NCBI GenBank assembly: GCA_002702965.1
Contig: PADE01000092.1
Span: forward strand, 2,146 to 10,027
Origin: Planctomycetaceae bacterium
GTDB lineage: Bacteria; Planctomycetota; Planctomycetia; Pirellulales; Pirellulaceae
Direction: 5' to 3'
Length of the DNA stretch: 7,882 bases
Of this stretch, positions 1 through 6,900 are shown in pieces; positions within the stretch are counted from its first letter, which is position 1; each line of letters starts with the position of its first letter. The position numbers were made by a program, and so were the translations under genes. The notes under the pieces are model-generated. The model searched no databases. It was not told the origin of the DNA and saw nothing but the letters and a program-made list of their open reading frames with translations.

Positions 1-411
1 CCAACAACGCAGCCCACGGGGCACAGATGCAGATCAAAGGAATGAACCACGTCACTCGATCCACAGACAAACAGTGACAGCGCGAACGCGGTTGGAAGCA
101 CTGCGGGAGGCGTAAACAGGGCCGATGTAGTGGGTTCAGGACGCCGTTGGGGTTGACCGCTGCCGGCGGTTAATGGGGTTTGCAATTGGATCGTTGATCC
201 CACCATGCGGACCGTTAGTGGGTCAAACGTGTCTGTGCGTCGATGGGATTATGAAGCGCAAACGGATGCATCAGGGTCACTCCGGGCAAGTCCACTAGCA
301 GGTCGATCACGCCGCGGTTGAACGGTGGCCGAATAGATGGGCAGCGCTCTATCTTGACTATAGTTGGTGATCTAGGAGCGATTCTCAGAAACCGACGAAA
401 AGGCGTGTGAT
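1..411. other. gene-poor left edge, no supported gene
   Basis: All six frames were read and no frame shows a credible start, ribosome binding site and protein-like composition together. A minus-strand stretch without stops covers roughly 220-411 but has no usable start codon, and it lies in a different frame from the hypothetical frame that ends at 412. It could be decayed coding sequence. The only structure noted is a short hairpin at 153-173. Nothing else is supported. Confidence 0.5.
153..173. other. short hairpin (8-bp stem, 5-nt loop)
   Basis: TTGACCGC (153-160) pairs with GCGGTTAA (166-173) through one G-U wobble around the loop TGCCG. No T-tract follows on either strand, so it is not a convincing intrinsic terminator. 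It may be a chance structure. Confidence 0.2.
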
Positions 412-735
412 TTACGACGTGATCTCGATCATGTGCGGCCGGACGGCATGTCGTTTGAAAGGGCCGAAGTCCCCCGCCAGCGCGTCGCGACAGAGTCCGC
501 AGGCGGGGCTCATCGCCTTCCGAAACGTTTTGAGTTTTCGGGATGAAAACTCCTCGGCCAGGGAAATGCGAAACAATCGAATTGTGTGCCGCGATGCGAT
601 CTTGATCGCACCGAATTCGGTCGTGAGCTCAGCATGCTCGCAGGAGTGCTGGACGCGCGCGTCAAGGTCCATCCGCAACCGTTGGTCATCGGTCAGCGCA
701 AACCCCCACCGCGGTCGTTTTGACAACCGGTACAA
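412..735 (-). CDS. hypothetical protein, 107 codons, doubtful
   Basis: The family is not recognised. The frame starts at a TTG (733-735) and ends at TAA (412-414). It would give a mixed-charge, soluble protein with no signal peptide or membrane segment. A CxxC-like pair (PACGLCRD) sits near residues 82-89. The stop-free stretch extends upstream of the TTG, so the true start is unclear, and no Shine-Dalgarno sequence is visible at the TTG. G and C dominate third codon positions, which favours this strand over the overlapping plus-strand frame (407-760), whose translation is rich in Ser and Arg and looks like an antisense shadow. It could equally be decayed coding DNA. Its neighbours give no functional hint. 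Confidence 0.3.
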   Translation of the reverse strand: MYRLSKRPRWGFALTDDQRLRMDLDARVQHSCEHAELTTEFGAIKIASRHTIRLFRISLAEEFSSRKLKTFRKAMSPACGLCRDALAGDFGPFKRHAVRPHMIEITS

Positions 736-821
736 GCTGCCAATAATTAGGACTTCGTAATCAGGGCAGCGTAGTCGTTGCCAAACGCGAGTTATCGTAA
801 TTGCCCCTCACGGGAATACGA

Positions 822-1067
822 ATGCTCGCAGCACAAATTTTACTTGTGTCGAAAGGGGCACCGCTATGCTTGGAGATTCCCCCCCCCGTCCGCTGGTACG
901 AAATCGCCTTCATGGTAGTCGCGTTTGGTTTTTTGAGCTGCGTAGCGCTCGCTCCTGTTGTCGCTATTTATGTACATCTTAAGAAAACGATCAGGCGGGA
1001 CCGACTACGATCGCAGTGGCTGGCTGACGGTGGAGGAGATGACGGTGGAGGAGGAGATGGGGTTTAG
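822..1067 (+). CDS. small single-pass membrane protein, hypothetical
   Basis: From the ATG at 822 this is an 81-residue protein. Alternative in-frame starts are TTG 801 and GTG 846. Residues about 27-51 (WYEIAFMVVAFGFLSC onward) form one strong hydrophobic segment. It is followed by a basic stretch (KKTIRRDRLR), which predicts a cytoplasmic C-terminus by the positive-inside rule. The protein ends in a Gly/Asp-rich tail. The hydrophobic helix, basic flank and soluble tail make it more protein-like than nearby frames. The only good Shine-Dalgarno sequence in the area (AAAGGGG, 852-858) serves the ATG at 866, which lies in another frame and would join this one only if the C run at 879-887 were one base longer. 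The functional start is therefore uncertain and the gene may be phase-variable, broken or mis-sequenced. No function is assigned. Confidence 0.4.
   Translation: MLAAQILLVSKGAPLCLEIPPPVRWYEIAFMVVAFGFLSCVALAPVVAIYVHLKKTIRRDRLRSQWLADGGGDDGGGGDGV
852..858 (+). promoter_or_regulatory. candidate ribosome binding site for ATG 866
   Basis: AAAGGGG lies seven bases before an ATG at 866-868. That ATG opens a short frame which runs into the C9 tract and ends at a TAG after about 18 codons. One added C would connect it to the membrane-protein frame. The site matters because it points to a start different from the in-frame ATG at 822. Confidence 0.35.
879..887. repeat. homopolymer run of nine C
   Basis: Nine consecutive C residues sit within the first codons of the small membrane-protein gene. 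Such tracts are prone to slippage during replication and to length errors in sequencing. The length decides which upstream start codon is in frame with the transmembrane segment. Confidence 0.9.
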
Positions 1068-1210
1068 CCAGCAGGCACATTGCCGTCTCCTATCCAAAAT
1101 CATACGGTCGTATTACTCACCTGATTCGGGCGGTCGATCGCGACCCCGGTAACGTTCGCGACAGTCGATCGTGACGTGGCCCGGATGGCCCCGTCGCGGC
1201 GATTGTCTCA

Positions 1211-1253
1211 CAGCGCCAGTCACCGTTTCAGCGCCAGTCACCGTTTCAGCGCC
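1211..1253 (+). repeat. 18-bp tandem repeat, about 2.4 copies
   Basis: Two perfect copies of CAGCGCCAGTCACCGTTT occupy 1211-1228 and 1229-1246, followed by a partial third copy (CAGCGCC, 1247-1253). The unit is a multiple of three, so any frame through it repeats a six-residue peptide (for example SASHRF), but no gene here is well supported. The exact identity of the two copies suggests a recent duplication. Confidence 0.9.
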
Positions 1254-1410
1254 GGTGGCATATTCGGTACGAGTGGTATTTCCGGCGCGCGCGGCGCCCC
1301 CATCTTGGGTTCCCTCATCAGCCGGCTACAAAACCGATTCCGCCGTCCCCGGGAAAGGTTGCGCTGCCGCAAAGGGCAGGGATCCGCAACACCTTACAAA
1401 AGTGCTCCCT

Positions 1411-1447
1411 CGGGGACTCGAACCTTGAACCTAAGGATGAAAAGCAC
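1411..1447 (-). pseudogene. tRNA-Lys(UUU)-like 3' half, remnant
   Basis: Read on the minus strand from 1447 to 1411, the sequence resembles the anticodon loop to T-arm part of a tRNA. It has a CTTTTCA loop with TTT at the anticodon position, then a 17-base interval, then GGTTCGAGTCC. The 17 bases between TTT and TTCGA equal the interval in Escherichia coli tRNA-Lys. However, base 37 would be C instead of the usual purine, most of the anticodon stem does not pair, the T stem has two A-C mismatches, and no matching acceptor strand or D-arm is found upstream. It is therefore not a working tRNA. The likely origin is a tRNA gene fragment of the kind left by site-specific recombinases that insert at tRNA 3' ends; chance resemblance is possible. 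Confidence 0.4.
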
Positions 1448-1689
1448 GAGTCGCAATCACGACCGATGAAGCCAGCCCCTCGTCGGGCAACAACTTGACG
1501 TACGTCGTGATGATGGTAATCCTGCGCACAACGGTCGACTACTTTGCGTCCAAACACAGTATTTTCGTAGTCCGACTTGAGACGTTCAAGTTCAGCGAAC
1601 CTGTGCGGCGGACACAGCGACTGACGCAGATGGTTATTCGGCCCCGAAGATCTTGCGGACGCTGGAGTCGTCGAGGTATGCAGCTCCGT

Positions 1690-3054
1690 TTACGGGCAAA
1701 GAACGACGCTTTTCCGCTCCGGAGGCCCGAGGGATTCGGGTACAGTTTTGTCGACGTCCTGAGTCGAATTGCCTAACTTAGACCGAGTCGGGGGCGACGT
1801 CTTATCGTTATCGCGCGTTAACTGCTCGCCCGAACCAAAACGCGCGTGAATCCAGTTCGCCAGCAGATTGCCAACCACTCGATGGCCTTTAACATTCCAA
1901 TGCCCCCAACCCTTGTTGCTCGAAAAGCCGTGGTAAAGCTCATGGGAATTATCGGCCAAACGCCGCAGCTTTGGCGCTACATCTAGATCCGGAATATGTA
2001 GCTTGGTTGCTAACGCAGAAATCCGCCGATTTGGATACGCTAGATCAGTGACGCCGAGGTGTTTGATAAATTGTTGTCGCACGTCATCGTGATGCACTTG
2101 GATGGCCGCGTTTACTTGGAGAATCCCGAATTGAGCGTCCATGTTGGACACTTCCTTCTTCATCTGACCGATGATCTTCTCTGTGATCAACCACGTCTCC
2201 TGCCATTCAGTACTCGGGGTGCGGAGATAGACTTGGTCGTATAATCCTCGCTCTTGCCAGCTTTTTACCGGAACGTCTTCGCGGGCCTGTCTGATCCTGC
2301 GTCCCAGTTTCAAGAACACGCGATTCCTCATCTTGGAAACGAGTTGGATAAACCGTGAGTGGTGTCGCAATGCATACCACGAACGAAAAAACAAGTTCGA
2401 CCGCGATCGAAATTTTGGCGAATCCCGAAAAGAGGAATCGAGGACTAGAAGGTCGCTCCGCAATTCAAAGTACGGTCTCATCCAGGCCCGCCCATCGAAG
2501 TCCAACTCCTTGGAATTGTCAATCAGGTCATTGGCGGCGAAAAATGCAAGGATGACGAGATCGGGCTCGTAGGCAGGGATATAACTTTGAAGTGCCAACA
2601 GTTCCTGTGCAGTACCGTAACCGTTGACACCAAAATTCAAGACCTCGACTTTCCTTGCTCCAAAAGCAGCCTGCTGATTCAGTTGTCTTTCCGCAAGTGC
2701 ACAGAATGTTTCCTGCAAACCGACCTGCCATGCAGCCACAAATGAATCACCGATAACAGCGATTCGAAAAGTGCTCGGAGGTTTCTTGACCGGGCGCTCA
2801 TAATCTCTCCAGCCATGCGAGTTGATCTTGACGAGTGTGTCGTGGCCCAAAAATGAATAAACTGCAACGTCATCAGGGCGATGAGACCATCCGCTGACTC
2901 GATCTGGTTGAAGGAAAGTGGCATAGCGAAACCCACAAAGTCTCAACCCGACCTCGCTGCAAATCAGTCCAATGAATATGCCTCCCCCAATGAGGAGACA
3001 CTTCTTGAATAGCGTTTTCAGGACCCCGCAGGTGGTAGGCATAGCTTCCCGCAT
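1690..3054 (-). CDS. membrane-anchored SGNH/GDSL-family hydrolase
   Basis: With the ATG at 3054 the protein has 454 residues; a second ATG at 3042 is nearly as good. The frame stays open to a TTG at 3186, but the extra 44 residues look unnatural and its AGGAG abuts the TTG. Residues about 18-36 (LLIGGGIFIGLIC core) form an N-terminal membrane anchor, placing the domain outside the cytoplasm. SGNH signatures follow: INSHGWRDYE (about 77-86), IGDSF with the nucleophile Ser at about 104, the NGYG glycine (about 145), AAND with the oxyanion-hole Asn at about 175, and GHWNVKGH with the catalytic His at about 385. The usual Asp just before the His is not evident (the sequence is GWGHWN). This family removes or transfers acyl groups, often on polysaccharides; the substrate cannot be told here. 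The last 45 or so residues are polar and probably disordered. The gene is isolated and visibly more AT-rich than the large gene to its right, hinting at transfer. Confidence 0.85.
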   Translation of the reverse strand: MREAMPTTCGVLKTLFKKCLLIGGGIFIGLICSEVGLRLCGFRYATFLQPDRVSGWSHRPDDVAVYSFLGHDTLVKINSHGWRDYERPVKKPPSTFRIAVIGDSFVAAWQVGLQETFCALAERQLNQQAAFGARKVEVLNFGVNGYGTAQELLALQSYIPAYEPDLVILAFFAANDLIDNSKELDFDGRAWMRPYFELRSDLLVLDSSFRDSPKFRSRSNLFFRSWYALRHHSRFIQLVSKMRNRVFLKLGRRIRQAREDVPVKSWQERGLYDQVYLRTPSTEWQETWLITEKIIGQMKKEVSNMDAQFGILQVNAAIQVHHDDVRQQFIKHLGVTDLAYPNRRISALATKLHIPDLDVAPKLRRLADNSHELYHGFSSNKGWGHWNVKGHRVVGNLLANWIHARFGSGEQLTRDNDKTSPPTRSKLGNSTQDVDKTVPESLGPPERKSVVLCP

Positions 3055-3238
3055 TTGACTTTTGGGCCTCGCGACTCGAGCGAACTTTCTGTGAATCTTC
3101 GTTGAGATACCCGGTCGCAACTCGCCAACTGGTAACTTGCATTCGACGGGAGCGTGGGTTTCAAGGATAACCCGTTTTATCCACAACTCCTGCTAGTATT
3201 CGAGCTTAATCGGACCGCAAGAAACTACAAATTTCGGG

Positions 3239-3624
3239 GGTATCTGCGGACATACCAAGTCGTTGTGGGTGTGCGACATCGCCCTCGGTGACGTTCCCGT
3301 ACTTCATCTGGCCCCACAAAACACGAAGGCGCGTCGCCGCGATGGTCCCACACGCATCCATCCCGATTTGCTGACAGAACTTCGCCATTGGGTCGCCGGG
3401 CGATTGGACAGCCAACCGCGGTTTGCGCTGCAAACCGATCGCGGGAAGTTGCGCAGTACGGCGCGGATGATGCCGGCGGATTGGCCGGTCGCGGCGATTG
3501 ACGACTGCGGCGATTTTGGCAGCGCCGGCTTTCGCACGTCGTGCTTGTGTTTGATTTCCCGGCTGTGCCTGAGCTGGCCCGCAACGCCGAGTCGATCCGC
3601 GCAATCCTCTCGACTGGCAGCTGA
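3239..3624 (+). pseudogene. degraded tyrosine recombinase (phage-type integrase) catalytic domain
   Basis: The frame containing 3263 reads LGDVPVLHLAPQNTKARRRD, then IHPDLLTELRHWVAGR, then KLRSTARMMPADWPVAAI. This order matches the catalytic domain of bacterial tyrosine integrases: the beta-hairpin with its conserved Lys, the PLxPDL-like helix, and the DLxxAGI segment. The following DDCGDFGSAGFRTSCL aligns with the DFHALRHTF block, with His replaced and Arg kept. After that the frame loses similarity. A continuation in another frame (3541-3624, with PAVPELARNAESIRA before a TGA) resembles an integrase C-terminus. The N-terminal core-binding domain, first catalytic Arg, second His and the nucleophilic Tyr are all absent. 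It is an inactive relic carrying a 5' truncation, at least one frameshift and probably an internal deletion. Open frames continuing to 3928, and the minus-strand frames across it, are shadows. Confidence 0.65.
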
Positions 3625-3840
3625 GCGCTGTTTCCGGCCATTCCGGTCCGTCAACGCCCCACACCCGCTGCGCGCAATCGAACCGGTGGCGAGACCGGCG
3701 TATACTACGCGGGGCAAGTCTCGGTGGGCGGAGAAGACGCTCCGATCGCCAACCTCAAACAGGGGTACACCATCCGGGCCACAGAGTTCACACCGATGGC
3801 CACGACTGGAAAGAACTTTTTGGCCCCAGCTGCCGTCTAA
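3625..3840 (+). pseudogene. orphan C-terminal gene fragment, family unknown
   Basis: In the frame of position 3541, immediately after the TGA at 3622-3624, 71 codons run to a TAA at 3838-3840. From about 3679 the translation is well balanced and GC-rich at third positions. It reads TGGETGVYYAGQVSVGGEDA, then KQGYTIRATEFTPMATTGKN, and ends in FLAPAAV. There is no good start codon or ribosome binding site in front, so it looks like the tail of a once longer protein cut off by the recombination debris upstream. It lies just before the large secreted-protein gene and may be what remains of its former upstream neighbour. The family is not recognised. A chance open frame in GC-rich DNA is the alternative. 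Confidence 0.35.
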
Positions 3841-3875
3841 GAACCTGTGGCAAAACTGCTTAGTAGAACTTAGAC
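3835..3875. promoter_or_regulatory. inverted/direct CTTAG repeats upstream of the large gene
   Basis: GTCTAAG (3835-3841) is a perfect inverted match to CTTAGAC (3869-3875), 27 bases apart. A further CTTAG at 3859-3863 is exactly 10 bp before the one at 3869-3873, about one helical turn. The cluster ends about 50 bp before the start codon of the large gene, a plausible place for an operator or promoter element. The first arm overlaps the stop of the preceding gene fragment. No clear -35/-10 pair was recognised. Confidence 0.25.
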
Positions 3876-3913
3876 AGCGACAACTCACACCAGACCAACC
3901 GATCGCCTTTTCC

Positions 3914-3919
3914 AAGGAG
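3914..3919 (+). promoter_or_regulatory. Shine-Dalgarno sequence of the large gene
   Basis: AAGGAG ends eight bases before the ATG at 3928. It is a near-consensus site at ideal spacing and fixes the start, because the ATG is directly followed by a signal-peptide sequence. Confidence 0.85.
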
Positions 3920-3927
3920 ATGTTCTG

Positions 3928-6900
3928 ATGACGCGTCTGACAATGTTGATGGCGGGATCAATGCTGGCCGCCACCGCTGCGGTCCAGGCGCAGCAGATCG
4001 GGTACATCGAAGATTTTGCCTTGGCCCAAGACCGCCAGGAAGCGCTCAAGCAGCTGATCCCTGGCTCGGAAGACTACTACTACTTCCACTGCGTGCAGCT
4101 GCAGAATACCGAGCAGTTCGACCAGGTTGAAGCGTTGTTGCGGGCCTGGATCAAACGCTACAAGCAGACGCCGCGCGTCGTCGAAATCCAGAACCGGCAG
4201 GCGCTTCTGACATATGCGCAGAACCCGGCCGAATCGCTGGAACAGATCCGCCGTCGACTCAATATTCGATTCAATCACCAGCGTGAAACGGTCGGTCAGA
4301 AACCGAACCTGCCGACACAACTCGACCCGGCGCGGATCTCGCGCGAACAGCTGACACAGCGCGCCATGGCGCGGCACCAGAACCTGGCCGGGTTTGAGCC
4401 CACTGCGCTCGATTGGCTGGTCCGCGCCGAGCTGAACCCGGTCCGCCGCCGTCACCTGCTGGAACTGTTGCAACGGCCCGATCACGCAAATCTCCCCGAT
4501 CTGATCGTCGCCGATTTGAAACACCGCGACAGCAAGCCGTTCGGGGCGCTCGCGATTCACCGCCAGCTGCTGCGAGACCAACTCGACGCCTGCCTGGAAC
4601 TCAAACCGGATCTCTTGAACCAACAGAACTTTGTCCACATCTACTTGTCGAAGCTGCGCCCCAACGCCGATCTCGATTGGCGCCACGACCCGGCCGAACG
4701 CGGCGCGTACCTGGATCGACTCTGGGGTTTTGTCGAACCTCTGGCGCCGGTCCACAACTCGCTCAAGGCCCACGTGCTCTACCGACGCCTCCATCACGAT
4801 CGCGCTCAAGGGGTCTACGACAAGCAGCGGTTCATGACCTACATCCGGCTCCCGCGGAACGTCGGTTACATCGAACCACGTTTCATGCAGTTGGAACAGA
4901 ATCGGCGTTATCCGGCCAACCTGCAGGCCGATTTTCGCGCGGTGACACTATTGCCCATCGTCGGCAGCGATGAAGAACTGGTGCGCAGCTATCTCCAGCA
5001 TTACTTCATCGAGGAAATGGCCACCGACCCGTACCAGCCGTACATCAACGACGTCTTTCTCCGCCATCAATTGGCCGAGGCCAAAATCGTCAGTGGACTA
5101 GGGGAGCCCGAACAGTGGTATTCGCTGCTGCCACCCGCGATGTACCAGGCGCTGAAGGAACGGATCGATATCGCGTTCGCGCACACCAATCGCCCCCACT
5201 TTGCCGCCGGCGAGGAAGTGAGCCTCGACCTGTACGTCAAGAACGTGCGCACGCTAATCGTCAAAGTGTTCCAGGTCAATGCCCAAAACTACTACCACGA
5301 ACATCACCGCGAAGTGAATACCGATATCAACCTGGATGGCCTGGTGGCCAACGACGAATTCTCGTTTGCTTACATCGAGCCTCCGCTGCGGCGTGTGCGG
5401 CGACACTTCGCGTTCCCCAAGCTGCAACAGCGGGGCGTGTACGTGATCGATTTCATCGGCAATGGGATGAGCAGCCGGGTGGTGGTCCGCAAGGGCAAAT
5501 TACGACACCTGGTCGGCGCCACTTTGGCGGGGCACCGGTTTACTGTCCTGAACGAAGCGAACGCGATTGTCAAAGACGCACGGATCTCGCTGGCGGGACG
5601 GACGTTCACGGCGGGGGACGACGGCCGCATCCTGGTCCCCTACAGTACGGCTCCCGCTCGCCAACCGATCGTGATTTCAGACGGCACCTTTTCCTCACTC
5701 GACTCGTTTCAACACGCTGCCGAAGACTACCGGTTAGCAGCCGGGATGTTTGTCGACCGGGAATCCCTCCTGAACCGCCGCACCAGCCAGCTCGTGGTAC
5801 GACCGGCGCTCTACCTGAACGGTACGCCCGTGTCGCTGTCCGCTCTGAAAGAGGTGATCCTGACGATCACCTCGAAAGACCATCAGGGTGTGCTCTCCTC
5901 GCAGCGGATCAAAGAGTTCAAGCTGTACGAGGACCGCGAGTCGTTGCACACGTTTCAGACGCCGCCCCGGTTGTCTCAGATCACGTTTCAGCTGCAGGCG
6001 AAAGTCCCGAGCCGCAGCCAGAATAAGCAGATCGACCTGGCGGTGACCGAGACCTTTGGGCTCAACCAGATCGACCAGAGCGACAAGGTTGAAGATCTGC
6101 ATTTTGCCAACATCGACGGCGAGTATTTTCTCGAGTTGTTGGGGAAGACGGGTGAACCCCGGCCGGACCGACCGGTGCAGTTGGCGATCAAGCATCGCGA
6201 CTTTCGGCAGCCGGTGAACCTGGCGTTGCAAACCGACCTGGCGGGCCGTGTCGAACTGGGCCCGTTGACCGATATCGTGTCGGTCACGGCAACCGGTCCC
6301 GAAAAAACCGCGCACACCTGGAATCTGCCACTCGACCGGCACAGCTATCACGCATCGCTACACGGAGTGGCCGGTGAGGCGATTGAGTTACCCTACCTGG
6401 GGCGCGCCGAGCAACCCTCCCGCAGCGAGTTCTCGCTGCTGGAGATGCGCGGTGAGACGTATGTGGCCGATCGCTTCGACGCGTTGTCGATCGAGGACGG
6501 CATGCTGCGCATCGAAGAACTTCCGCGGGGCGATTATCAGTTGCTGCTCAAACACAGTGGTCAGCCGGTACGGATCCGTCTGACGGCCGGCGTCGCTCGA
6601 GCCGGCTACGCGCTGGGTGCAAACCGTCATCTCGAGCAGCGCGGGGTGCGGCCGCTGCAGATTGTCGATATCGACCGCGGTCGGGAGAAGATCCGCGTTC
6701 GATTGCGCAACGCCAGCAAGTTCGCCCGGGTACACGTTTTCGCCACGCGGTACCAGCCGGCGTTCTCCGCCTTTGCCAAGCTCGGCCGGATTGTCGACCC
6801 CGAGCCGCTGCGCCGATCGGTCGCGCAAACCTCTTCGCTCTACGTCGCCGGCCGGAATATTGGTGACGAGTACCGCTACATCATCGACCGGCGCTACGCC

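Larger units (their letters stand above)
1068..1689. other. gene-poor region between small ORF and SGNH gene
   Basis: No frame here looks like a maintained gene. Open frames at 1171-1428 and 1176-1469 have biased composition dominated by a tandem repeat. They end in the peptides PRGLEP and SGTRTLN, which are typical of translating a tRNA 3' half on the opposite strand. Frames at 1318-1557 (minus) and 1495-1776 (plus) have no recognisable motif, and the latter overlaps the SGNH gene antisense. The region holds the 18-bp tandem repeat and the tRNA-Lys-like piece listed separately. Confidence 0.5.

Noticed and set aside
1193..1205. GTCGCGGCGATTG shared between 1193-1205 and 3488-3500
   Set aside because: A 13-bp match in GC-rich DNA of this length is near chance expectation, and similarity does not extend on either side.
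1176..1469. 97-codon plus-strand open frame ending in SGTRTLNLRMKSTSR
   Set aside because: The tail is the translation of a tRNA-like 3' half on the opposite strand, and the rest is tandem repeat and biased sequence.
1684..1740. Possible terminator at the end of the SGNH gene
   Set aside because: Only short palindromes (such as CTCCGGAG) are present, within the coding tail, and no T-tract follows on the minus strand.
3206..3915. Overlapping minus-strand frames of 138-203 codons
   Set aside because: They are antisense to the integrase remnant. The integrase similarity is on the plus strand, and these translations have no motifs.
3641..3928. Continuation of the integrase-containing frame to a TGA overlapping the ATG of the large gene
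   Set aside because: After about 3545 the frame is Ser/Arg/Pro-rich and unlike a protein. The overlap TGATG is probably accidental, not translational coupling.
3958..4809. 283-codon minus-strand open frame
   Set aside because: It is antisense to the large secreted-protein gene. Its translation is Val/Arg/Gln-rich with no motif, as expected from GC-rich third positions. The plus strand has the signal peptide, ribosome binding site and domains.
5115..6026. 303-codon plus-strand open frame
   Set aside because: It is an out-of-frame Arg/Pro/Gly-rich translation inside the large gene.
5734..6351. 205-codon minus-strand open frame
   Set aside because: It is a shadow of the same long plus-strand gene, with no start signal or recognisable motif.
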